Source: Lentimicrobium sp. (GTDB lineage: Bacteria; Bacteroidota; Bacteroidia; Bacteroidales; Lentimicrobiaceae). From it: 64,000 nt of DNA. The translations under genes were made by a program, and so were the position numbers. Positions within the stretch are counted from its first letter, which is position 1; every line of letters starts with the position of its first letter. Below the pieces are notes generated by a model. That model was given only the letters and a program-made list of their open reading frames with translations, had not been told where the DNA came from and made no database searches. This document shows positions 17,968-25,099 of the stretch, piece after piece. The stretch covers positions 33,696 through 97,695 of the forward strand of contig JAHYJC010000012.1 in the NCBI GenBank assembly GCA_019429275.1, given 5' to 3'.

Positions 17968-18864
17968 ATGGCAAAAAATAATAAAATAATCAGATTGTCA
18001 GGTGCCTTTCTTGCACTTGTTCTGGTTTTGCTTGCCGGGCCGGGCACTGCACAAAGCTCCCTGGATTTAAAGATCAACGAAGTATTGGTACTCAACGACT
18101 CCAACTTTGTTGATGATTACGGACAAAGGAGCGGATGGATCGAAATATTTAACTCGGCATACAATACGGTGGATATTGGTGGATTATACCTGACAAACGA
18201 TCCGGCAAATCCTACAAAATACAGAATTCCCAAAGGCAACCCGCTCACAAAGATACCTCCCAGAAATTATCTGCTGTTTTTTGCAGACAATCAGCCGACC
18301 AGAGGCATTCAGCATCTGAATTTTACCCTTGAAGAGACCGATTATATTGCACTTTATGAGATTAATGGAAGGACCTTGATAGATGAGGTAAAGTTAAGAC
18401 CTCAAACTCCGGATATCTCTTATGGCCGGCTAAATGATGGCAGTCACGAATGGGGATTTCTGGATAAGGCAACTCCACGGGCAAACAACTACACTGGTGA
18501 AATAGTATCACCGGGTGAAAAATTTGCAATTATGGATCCTTTTGGTGTTGGAATGGCCTTTGTTGCTATGTCGGTTGTTTTTACTGCACTTATTCTTTTG
18601 TACGTAGTTTTTAAAAACACCAAAAAGATTTATGCAATCGACTTAAAAAAGTTGTTTACACGCAAAAAGGGATCCGTTATAATAGAAAAACCGATGGTTG
18701 AAGAAATTACAGGCGAGGTAAATGCCGCTATTGCCCTGGCATTGCATCTATACATCAGCGAATTGCATGATCACGAGGAAGCCATTCTGACGATTAAGAA
18801 AGTTGCCCGTACATATTCGCCGTGGAGTTCAAAGATTTATGGCCTTCGCAATCAGATGCGTTAA
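17968..18864 (+). CDS. OadG-family decarboxylase gamma subunit fused to a lamin-tail domain
   Basis: Likely small membrane subunit of the Na+-pumping decarboxylase. It has a signal-like N-terminus (residues 9-29), then a lamin-tail domain at about 32-172 (LKINEVLVLNDSN, SGWIEIFNSAYNTVDIGG, DYIALYE) that would be periplasmic. A single membrane span follows at about 190-212 (GMAFVAMSVVFTALILLYVV), as in OadG. The cytosolic C-terminus (about 250-298) has AAIALALHLYI and TYSPWSSKIYGLRNQ, a motif seen in decarboxylase-associated proteins. Classic OadG proteins are only about 80-100 residues, so the exported N-terminal domain is an addition. It lies 9 bases after mmdA and 42 before the biotin carrier gene, clearly within the operon. 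The role of the lamin-tail domain is unknown. Confidence 0.8.
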   Translation: MAKNNKIIRLSGAFLALVLVLLAGPGTAQSSLDLKINEVLVLNDSNFVDDYGQRSGWIEIFNSAYNTVDIGGLYLTNDPANPTKYRIPKGNPLTKIPPRNYLLFFADNQPTRGIQHLNFTLEETDYIALYEINGRTLIDEVKLRPQTPDISYGRLNDGSHEWGFLDKATPRANNYTGEIVSPGEKFAIMDPFGVGMAFVAMSVVFTALILLYVVFKNTKKIYAIDLKKLFTRKKGSVIIEKPMVEEITGEVNAAIALALHLYISELHDHEEAILTIKKVARTYSPWSSKIYGLRNQMR

Positions 18865-18906
18865 TCAGGTAGCATCAAAGTATTAAAATTTACAAAAAAT
18901 TATAGG

Positions 18907-19350
18907 ATGAAAAAATACAAATTCACTATAAACGGTAATATTTACGAGGTAAATATTCAGAATGTTGAAGACAATATGGCAGAAGTTGAAGTAAATGGTA
19001 CAGCCTATAAAGTAGAGGTTGATAAAGCCATTCAAACAAGTAAAACTCCCCGACTTATCAGGTCGGTTAGTGTTCCATCAACAGATTCTGCACCAAGTCT
19101 TGCCAAGACTTCAGGTCCGGGAACGGCCAAAGGCACAGGCAATATTAAATCTCCATTGCCAGGTGTTATTCTTGATATTCATGTTCGCGAAGGAGACACT
19201 GTTAAATTTGGCCAGAAACTGATCACACTCGAGGCAATGAAGATGGAAAACAACATTACTGCCGATAAAGAAGGGAAAGTGGTTTCATTGAAAGTTGGGA
19301 AGGGCGATTCAGTGATGGAAGGCGATGTTCTAATTGTGATAGGAGACTAA
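18907..19350 (+). CDS. mmdC: Biotin carboxyl carrier subunit of methylmalonyl-CoA decarboxylase
   Basis: Carries biotin between the carboxyltransferase (mmdA) and the membrane beta subunit. At 147 aa it has an N-terminal beta-rich region, a flexible Ser/Pro/Gly-rich linker (about 60-78), and a C-terminal biotinyl domain at 79-147. The biotinylation motif EAMKMEN places biotin on Lys112. It needs a biotin-protein ligase not encoded here. It sits 3 bases before the beta-subunit gene, so translation may be coupled. Confidence 0.92.
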   Translation: MKKYKFTINGNIYEVNIQNVEDNMAEVEVNGTAYKVEVDKAIQTSKTPRLIRSVSVPSTDSAPSLAKTSGPGTAKGTGNIKSPLPGVILDIHVREGDTVKFGQKLITLEAMKMENNITADKEGKVVSLKVGKGDSVMEGDVLIVIGD

Positions 19351-19353
19351 AGC

Positions 19354-20517
19354 ATGGAACATTCAAGTAGTTTTCTCACATTTATCGTGGAGCACCTTCA
19401 GCAGTTCTTCACTTATACAGCTTTTGCCAACGTTACATCAGGTCATATTATCATGATCTGTATTGGCTTGATTTTTATATATCTGGCCATAACCAAGGAA
19501 TATGAACCCATGTTGCTTATACCTATAGGATTTGGTATTCTTGTAGGTAATGTTGCATTTATGCCGGGTTTGAAAATTGGTATTTATGAATCAGGAAGCG
19601 TGTTGAATTATCTCTATTTTGGGGTACTTCAAGGTGTTTACCCGCCGCTCATATTTCTAGGAATAGGTGCCATGACTGATTTTTCGGCTTTGATTTCCAA
19701 TCCTAAGCTTATGCTTATTGGTGCTGCCGCCCAGTTTGGTATATTCGGCGCATATGCCATAGCTCTGTTTCTCGGGTTTTCACCTTCCGAGGCCGGTGCA
19801 ATTGCCATTATAGGAGGTGCCGATGGCCCGACTGCAATTTTCCTTTCTTCAAAACTCGCACCGGATCTCATGGGAGCCATTGCCATTTCGGCTTACTCAT
19901 ATATGGCTTTAGTGCCTGTTATTCAGCCGCCTATCATGCGCCTTCTTACCAATAAACGCGAAAGGTTAATACGCATGAAACCTCCCCGCAGTGTTTCAAA
20001 AACCGAAAAAGTACTTTTCCCGATCATTGGAATGTTGCTTACCACCTTCATCGTTCCATCAGGGCTACCCTTGCTGGGTATGTTATTCTTTGGCAATCTG
20101 TTGAAAGAGAGCGGAGTAACCAAGCGTCTGGCCGATACTGCCAGGGGTCCATTGATTGACATTGTAACTATATTGATTGGACTGACTGTTGGTGCTTCTA
20201 CCCAGGCAACCACTTTTCTTACTCCAAAATCAATCGGCATTTTTGCACTTGGTGCGGCTTCCTTCGTGATAGCTACCACCGCTGGTGTTCTGTTTGTCAA
20301 AATTTTCAACATCTTCCTTAAAGAGGGAAACAAAATAAATCCTTTGATTGGTAACTCGGGCGTTTCTGCTGTACCTGACAGTGCGCGCGTTTCGCAGGTT
20401 GTGGGACTTGAATATGATAAAACCAACTATCTGCTGATGCACGCAATGGCGCCCAATGTAGCTGGCGTAATCGGTAGTGCCGTTGCAGCAGGTATTTTGC
20501 TGGGATTTCTTTCTTAG
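19354..20517 (+). CDS. mmdB: Na+-pumping methylmalonyl-CoA decarboxylase beta subunit
   Basis: Multi-span inner-membrane protein of the OadB/MmdB/GcdB family (387 aa). It decarboxylates carboxybiotin and couples this to Na+ export. The family signature GGADGPTAIFLSSKLAP is present; its Asp corresponds to the Na+-binding Asp203 of Klebsiella OadB. The segment LIGNSGVSAVPDSARV near residues 330-345 is the second conserved block, and the protein ends MHAMAPNVAGVIGSAVAAGILL. It is the last gene of the operon; 800 non-coding bases follow. Confidence 0.95.
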   Translation: MEHSSSFLTFIVEHLQQFFTYTAFANVTSGHIIMICIGLIFIYLAITKEYEPMLLIPIGFGILVGNVAFMPGLKIGIYESGSVLNYLYFGVLQGVYPPLIFLGIGAMTDFSALISNPKLMLIGAAAQFGIFGAYAIALFLGFSPSEAGAIAIIGGADGPTAIFLSSKLAPDLMGAIAISAYSYMALVPVIQPPIMRLLTNKRERLIRMKPPRSVSKTEKVLFPIIGMLLTTFIVPSGLPLLGMLFFGNLLKESGVTKRLADTARGPLIDIVTILIGLTVGASTQATTFLTPKSIGIFALGAASFVIATTAGVLFVKIFNIFLKEGNKINPLIGNSGVSAVPDSARVSQVVGLEYDKTNYLLMHAMAPNVAGVIGSAVAAGILLGFLS

Positions 20518-20520
20518 AGA

Positions 20521-20642
20521 CTGGATTGAAATGATGGAATGATGGAAAAATGGTAGGATGGAATGATGGAAAAAAATTGGAATGATTGAAGCTACCCCAT
20601 TCCCAAGGTAAACTCCATTATTCCAACAGTCCATTATTCCAG
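20521..20642. repeat. Degenerate TGGAAT-type repeats, left flank of the four-helix-bundle remnant
   Basis: Several copies of TGGAATGATGGA-like units (20535-20585) are followed by inverted copies TCCATTATTCCA (20614-20642). The same motif family recurs on the far side of the pseudogene. The units are irregular and too short for CRISPR. Confidence 0.65.
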
Positions 20643-20672
20643 TTAAAGTGTGGCTAATTAATCCGGTGATAA

Positions 20673-21077
20673 GTGACCGAGAGAAAAAACATTAATCGCG
20701 GTTTTAAACAACTTCGGGTGTGGCAGGATGCCGTGGAGTTATATATCCTTGTTTGCCAGCATTTAATGAATTTTCCATGGGAACTCAGGAAAACCTCATC
20801 AAATTGAATCGATTCAGCTCATAGCATCAGCAGAAATATCGCAGAAGAATATTGTCGGAAAAGTATTAAGGAGTACCTTAACTTCTGCAATATTGCACTT
20901 GGTTCTTCCGGGGAGTTTCATTCATGTATTATTAGTTTCTTTAAAGCCGGACAGATACCAGAAGAGGTTTATAATGAGATTGATGAACTTTACTATAAAA
21001 CAGAAAACGAATTAATTCAACTCATCAAATCATTGCGGGCAAAACTGAAGCAAGGTATCTGGGATGACCAATTGTGA
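20673..21077 (+). pseudogene. Broken four-helix-bundle protein gene (S23/TIGR02436 type)
   Basis: Read from the GTG at 20673, the frame gives FKQLRVWQDAVELYILV, then a TGA at 20805-20807, then continues in the same frame with SAHSISRNIAEEYCRKS, KEYLNFCNIALGSSGEF and QIPEEVYNEIDELY to a stop at 21075. These segments match in order the four-helix-bundle family related to 23S rRNA intervening-sequence proteins (typical FKKLxVWQKA, SAVSIPSNIAEG and EYxxFLxIALGS). Its 134 codons fit the family length of about 115-130 aa. The internal stop and weak family residues indicate decay. A sequencing error or TGA readthrough cannot be excluded. The family has no firmly established biochemical function. Confidence 0.75.
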
Positions 21078-21138
21078 AATCAATGATGGAGGGATGGATT
21101 TAATTCAGGTTGTGAAGGTGGTTGTGCCAATAGTCCGG

Positions 21139-21290
21139 CATTCCAATATTCCGGAGGTAAGAAAAAATGACGAAGGGAATGTGTCAACATTCCATCCGTC
21201 AATAACCTGAAATCCTGAAGTAAAAGCAGGATTTCCAAGGCACCTATCCAATACTCCATTACTCCATCTTTCCATTATTCCAACATTCAC
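21139..21290. repeat. Degenerate TTCCA-type repeats, right flank of the four-helix-bundle remnant
   Basis: GCATTCCAATATTCCGG at 21139 and a run of ACTCCAT/TTCCATTATTCCA units at 21246-21290 mirror the left-flank repeats in inverted orientation. Together they bracket the pseudogene like the ends of a small cassette. Confidence 0.6.
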
Positions 21291-21344
21291 TGTTCCCAAT
21301 ACTCAAATTTTCATATATTTACCTCGAATTCCAAATCTAAAGGC

Positions 21345-21956
21345 ATGCTCATCATAGGAATTGCCGGCGGCTCCGGTTGTGGTAAATCAACTGTTGTAAA
21401 ACAGATTATAAAGAAACTCCCGAAAGATTCTGTAACAGTTATCCCACAGGACTCCTATTACAAAGATAATGGCCATCTTAGTCCTGAGGAGAGGGCTAAA
21501 ATCAATTTTGACCACCCCTCATCCATTGAATTCAACCTACTTATCAAGCACCTGGATTTGCTCAAAGAGGGAGAAACCATTGGCATGCCCATTTACAGCT
21601 ATCTTACTTGTGCCAGGGCAAAGGAAACCATTCCGGTTCAACCCAGGGAGGTGATTATTGTTGAAGGCATTCTAATTATGTCGAATCCCCGCCTGCGAGA
21701 GCGAATGGACATTAAGGTTTTTGTGGATGCCGATGCCGATGACCGGCTGATGCGAATTATCCGCCGCGATATTGAAGAACGTGGACGGTCTTTTGCCCAG
21801 GTTCTGGATCATTACGATAAGTTTGTAAAACCAATGCACCTGCAGTTTATTGAACCCACCAAGCGCTATGCCGATATTATTGTTCCCCAGGGCGGCGCAA
21901 ATCATGTTGCCATTGATATCCTGACTTCGCGTATTAAAATCAATATTAAAGGCTAA
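21345..21956 (+). CDS. udk: Uridine kinase
   Basis: Phosphorylates uridine and cytidine to UMP and CMP in pyrimidine salvage, in the cytoplasm. The 203-residue protein has the Walker A loop GGSGCGKST at residues 8-16, the substrate-binding region PQDSYYKD, NFDHPSSIEFNLL, the lid region with RIIRRDIEERGRS and the C-terminal KRYADIIVPQGG. All are typical of Udk. It is a single gene; TATATTTA, a near match to the -7 consensus, lies about 25 bases before the ATG. Confidence 0.93.
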   Translation: MLIIGIAGGSGCGKSTVVKQIIKKLPKDSVTVIPQDSYYKDNGHLSPEERAKINFDHPSSIEFNLLIKHLDLLKEGETIGMPIYSYLTCARAKETIPVQPREVIIVEGILIMSNPRLRERMDIKVFVDADADDRLMRIIRRDIEERGRSFAQVLDHYDKFVKPMHLQFIEPTKRYADIIVPQGGANHVAIDILTSRIKINIKG

Positions 21957-21993
21957 GAATCTAAGGATCAGACATTTTGTCTTGTATTGCCCT

Positions 21994-22024
21994 GTCAGAT
22001 TTTCTTAAAAAATGACAATCTGAC
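21994..22024. terminator. Inverted repeat after udk, possible terminator
   Basis: GTCAGATT (21994-22001) and AATCTGAC (22017-22024) form a perfect 8-bp stem with a 15-nt loop; the T-rich sequence GTTTTAAAAGGCGTTTTTTATT follows. The large loop and delayed T tract make termination plausible but not certain. Confidence 0.4.
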
Positions 22025-22123
22025 GTTTTAAAAGGCGTTTTTTATTGCTTTTTCCTCCCGGCATACATTTTGAAAATATGGTTTTAAATCAGATGTTTAA
22101 CTTAAAATATGGAGGATAAAACC

Positions 22124-22558
22124 ATGTTACCGATCTTAAAAAAAGACAGAAACTATTTCCCGAGCATCGTGGATGAGTTCTTTGGCAGGGATTTTCTTCC
22201 CAACCTGTTCGAGTTTCAGACCGGAATCAATATGCCTTCAGTAAACATTATCGAAGGCAAAGAAGATTTCCGCATAGAGGTGGCAGCTCCCGGCCTGGAT
22301 AAGAACGATTTTAACATTAATCTTGAAAATAATGTTCTGACTATCTCATCGGAAAAGGAGGACAAAAAAGAAGAAAAGGAAGAGCGTTATATGCGCCGTG
22401 AGTTCAGCTATACCTCTTTCACCCGTTCATTCAGCCTGCCAAATTCTGTGGAAGCCGATAAAATTGTTGCCAATCACAGCAATGGGGTACTGAGCATCAC
22501 CATCCCCAAAAGGGAAGAGGCAAAGGTGAAACCAGCAAAACAAATTCAGATTAAATAA
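22124..22558 (+). CDS. Small heat-shock protein (Hsp20/alpha-crystallin)
   Basis: ATP-independent chaperone that holds unfolding proteins in oligomers. The 144-residue protein has an alpha-crystallin domain at about 35-128 (DFRIEVAAPGLDKNDFNINLENNVLTIS) ending in NGVLSITIPKRE, and the short C-terminal tail typical of the family. The ATG at 22124 is preferred because GGAGG lies 8 bases upstream, an unusual Shine-Dalgarno for this phylum; a second in-frame ATG at 22109 overlaps that motif and would add MEDKT. The gene is followed by a very strong terminator and is monocistronic. Confidence 0.92.
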   Translation: MLPILKKDRNYFPSIVDEFFGRDFLPNLFEFQTGINMPSVNIIEGKEDFRIEVAAPGLDKNDFNINLENNVLTISSEKEDKKEEKEERYMRREFSYTSFTRSFSLPNSVEADKIVANHSNGVLSITIPKREEAKVKPAKQIQIK

Positions 22559-22580
22559 TTGTTTCATCTCAGAGATTGAT

Positions 22581-22627
22581 CAAAGCCCCGAAACCATATT
22601 TTTCCTGGTTTCGGGGCTTTGTTTTTT
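22581..22627 (+). terminator. Strong rho-independent terminator after hsp20
   Basis: A perfect 16-bp stem (22581-22596 with 22606-22621, core AAGCCCCGAAACC) with a 9-nt loop and a TTTTTT tail. The reverse strand lacks a T tract, so it acts mainly on hsp20 and not on the convergent gene. Confidence 0.95.
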
Positions 22628-22663
22628 CGGCAAACAGAAACTCCTGTATGATTTACGGGCAAT

Positions 22664-23764
22664 TTATGGCAAGCTGAGGATCAATCCCATCCACTTCCAA
22701 ATATTCCGGTTGAATTCCAATCCCATTTCACCGCCATAAAGATCAATAAATGAGTGGGATGCAGTTTTGCCGGGTTCAAAGCTTATTTTGGATTCCGATT
22801 GGTAGAGGAATGGGGGTTCAGGATGAAACTGAAAACCAATTACATTCGGATATTTTTCATGAACCAGCGCCTCCACTATCTTGCCATCTATGCTTGTTGC
22901 CGCAATCAGCATGCCTTTCCCAATGCGTCCCGCTGCCTGATGATGACTGCTTAACACGTAAGGATTGGGGCCGGATCCTAACATCATTTGATTTAACCTT
23001 TCGGGAAGAGTGACCATTATCCTGTGGAAATCGCCCCAAACTAAATTGTCGTCAGTGCCAAAGTGTGTAAAATAGTTTCGATGGCGGTCGTCACGATCAG
23101 ATGTCAGCACCTGTTCTACCGATTTTTGGTCGTAAACAATGGTTGGTATGTCCTGAATCAGAGTGCCTCCGGTGGCAATATTTATGGTTTGCATACCGAG
23201 GCAGATACCTAGAATCCGGTAATCGGGTTTTTGCTCGAGCAGCGGAATAAATTCGTTGTTCTGATAACCTCCCAACAAATGAAAAAGGAATGAGGCTTCA
23301 AAAGTGTGCCGGTGATAATCGGTAATTTCGGTCAGCAGGTTGGTCTCTTCGCCATAAAGTGCCGGTGGAATATCTGGCCCACCGAAGAAAATTACACCAT
23401 TTGAACCCTCAAATGCTTTTACAAAATCATTGCTGCAAGGATTTTCTGAAAAGATATTGCTGCCTGGTTCCTCAGCACATTCATGTAAATAAACGTTGCT
23501 TCGCCCCGACTCGTAAATGTAATCTTTAGACCGGGAAAAATCATAAGACTGGGCCGAATGATAAAATCCAACCAGATTATATTCTTCAGGCAAGAGAAAA
23601 ATTTGATTATCGATTAAATAAAAAATAGTTCTCAGGTTGTTTGCCGTAGGATTCATCAGTATAAGGCAAGGTTTGGCTTTTGCTTCAGGGGTTCCAAAAT
23701 ATTGCTGTGCCTGAAGAGAGAAAACAAGCAGGAGGGAAATAGATAACAGGGCTAAATGTTTCAT
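22664..23764 (-). CDS. Exported class I glutamine amidotransferase-like hydrolase (C26/PuuD-like)
   Basis: A 366-residue protein with signal peptide MKHLALLSISLLLVFSLQAQ, so it acts in the periplasm or outside. The GATase1 fold is shown by the nucleophile Cys in LGICLGMQTIN, the catalytic His and Glu in GFQFHPEPP, and VIFFGGPDIPPALYG like the gamma-glutamyl hydrolase/PuuD group. PuuD cleaves gamma-glutamyl-GABA, but most C26 members are cytoplasmic in bacteria, so the exported form likely has another gamma-glutamyl substrate. It follows the methyltransferase gene by 28 bases and is probably co-transcribed with it. Confidence 0.75.
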   Translation of the reverse strand: MKHLALLSISLLLVFSLQAQQYFGTPEAKAKPCLILMNPTANNLRTIFYLIDNQIFLLPEEYNLVGFYHSAQSYDFSRSKDYIYESGRSNVYLHECAEEPGSNIFSENPCSNDFVKAFEGSNGVIFFGGPDIPPALYGEETNLLTEITDYHRHTFEASFLFHLLGGYQNNEFIPLLEQKPDYRILGICLGMQTINIATGGTLIQDIPTIVYDQKSVEQVLTSDRDDRHRNYFTHFGTDDNLVWGDFHRIMVTLPERLNQMMLGSGPNPYVLSSHHQAAGRIGKGMLIAATSIDGKIVEALVHEKYPNVIGFQFHPEPPFLYQSESKISFEPGKTASHSFIDLYGGEMGLEFNRNIWKWMGLILSLP

Positions 23765-23792
23765 ATTGAATTATTTAATTGTAAAACAACGC

Positions 23793-24980
23793 TTAATCTA
23801 CCCTCAACACCAGGCCTTTCAGATATGCTCCTTCAGGATGAAAAATACTCACCGGATGATCGGCCGAATGGCCCATATGATGAAGAATGCGGACATTTCG
23901 ACCAGCTTCAATCGCTGCAGCCATTGCCATTGAGCCAAACATTTCACGATCAATCGCCTGCGAACAGGAAAAAGTGAAAAGCAGTCCGCCAGAATTGATT
24001 TTTTTCATGGCCGTGGTATTGATAAAGCGGTAAGCCTGTATTGCTTTGTGCCTGTCGGAATGGCGTTTGGCAAAAGCAGGAGGATCCAGCACAACAATAT
24101 TGAAATCATCGGGCATACTGCTTACCCAGGGTTTAAAATCGGCTACTATACTTTCATGCCTGCTGCCATCAAATCCATTGAGAGAAAGGTTGGCTTCCAG
24201 GCCTTCGATTGCTTTTCGTGAACTATCGAGCGAAGAAACATGGCTTGCTCCTGCAGCAAGAGCATACACCGAAAAACCCCCGGTGTAGCAAAAGGCATTA
24301 AGTACTTTTTTGCCAGCGGCATAAGAGCCAAGCAGTTTACGGTTGTCGCGCTGGTCAAGGAAAAAACCGGTTTTCTGACCTTGAATAAAGTCAATGGCAA
24401 AACGGTGCCCGTTTTCTAGGATTTCAACGCCATCAGAAGTATCAATTAAAAACCCATCGCCTTTTGAATGTATGCCCGACTTACTGAGCGCATCTGAACT
24501 TTTGTCGTAAACAGTTTTCAACTCACTGCCATAGATTTGTTTTACCGCTTCAGCCAGTTCGTCGCGAATCAAATACATTCCTGTGCTGTGAGCCTGAATA
24601 ACAGCCACTCCGTTGTAATAATCAATGATTAATCCCGGCAAACCATCTCCTTCACTAAAAACCAGCCGGTAGGCATTACTTGATGGGTCAGAGGTAAAAC
24701 CGATCTGCTTTCTTAATAAATAGCTTTGCCTTAGTTTGTTTGCCCAGAAATTATCAGATGGTTTTTCGGGGCCAAAGTGAAATATTTTCACTGCAATGGA
24801 ACCCGCACAGGCATGTCCTGTGGCCAGATAATTCCCTTTGATGTCGAAAACCTCAACAATATCGCCATCCTCAGGTTTTCCTTCCACTTTATGGATAGCT
24901 CCTGAAAAAATCCAGGGGTGAAAACGGAGCACGGCTTCATCACGCCCTTTATTTAAAATTATCTTTGAAGAAACCACCAT
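23793..24980 (-). CDS. Class I SAM-dependent rRNA methyltransferase (RlmI-like)
   Basis: Likely 23S rRNA m5C methyltransferase of the RlmI/RlmK family, 395 aa. An N-terminal PUA domain (residues about 4-80, ILNKGRDEAVLRFHPWIFSGAI) precedes an EEHEE-like domain and the Rossmann methyltransferase with GQKTGFFLDQRDNR, KKVLNAFCYTGGFSVYA (SAM site) and VVLDPPAF (motif IV). The ATG at 24980 fits the family N-terminus; the 29-residue upstream extension would run across the promoter. A TACATTTG box lies 15 bases upstream. The exact rRNA base is inferred from family only. Confidence 0.88.
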   Translation of the reverse strand: MVVSSKIILNKGRDEAVLRFHPWIFSGAIHKVEGKPEDGDIVEVFDIKGNYLATGHACAGSIAVKIFHFGPEKPSDNFWANKLRQSYLLRKQIGFTSDPSSNAYRLVFSEGDGLPGLIIDYYNGVAVIQAHSTGMYLIRDELAEAVKQIYGSELKTVYDKSSDALSKSGIHSKGDGFLIDTSDGVEILENGHRFAIDFIQGQKTGFFLDQRDNRKLLGSYAAGKKVLNAFCYTGGFSVYALAAGASHVSSLDSSRKAIEGLEANLSLNGFDGSRHESIVADFKPWVSSMPDDFNIVVLDPPAFAKRHSDRHKAIQAYRFINTTAMKKINSGGLLFTFSCSQAIDREMFGSMAMAAAIEAGRNVRILHHMGHSADHPVSIFHPEGAYLKGLVLRVD

Positions 24981-24995
24981 ATCTTTTATTTTTAA

Positions 24996-25003
24996 CAAAT
25001 GTA
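24996..25003 (-). promoter_or_regulatory. Promoter -7 element TACATTTG for the methyltransferase gene
   Basis: Exact TAnnTTTG match on the minus strand, 15 bases before the ATG at 24980. It supports that start over longer frames on both strands. Confidence 0.55.
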
Positions 25004-25099
25004 GAAATATTGGCAATCTGCAGAAAGCAATCAAAGGTATTTCCAACAAAGAATGTGAATTATTCATATTTTTATATCCTCTTTATATCCAGACGAATT

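Noticed and set aside
19923..20426. 167-codon minus-strand frame inside mmdB
   Set aside because: Antisense shadow of a well conserved membrane protein gene.
20521..21290. Possible CRISPR array
   Set aside because: The repeats are short, irregular and inverted, with no constant spacing and no cas genes nearby.
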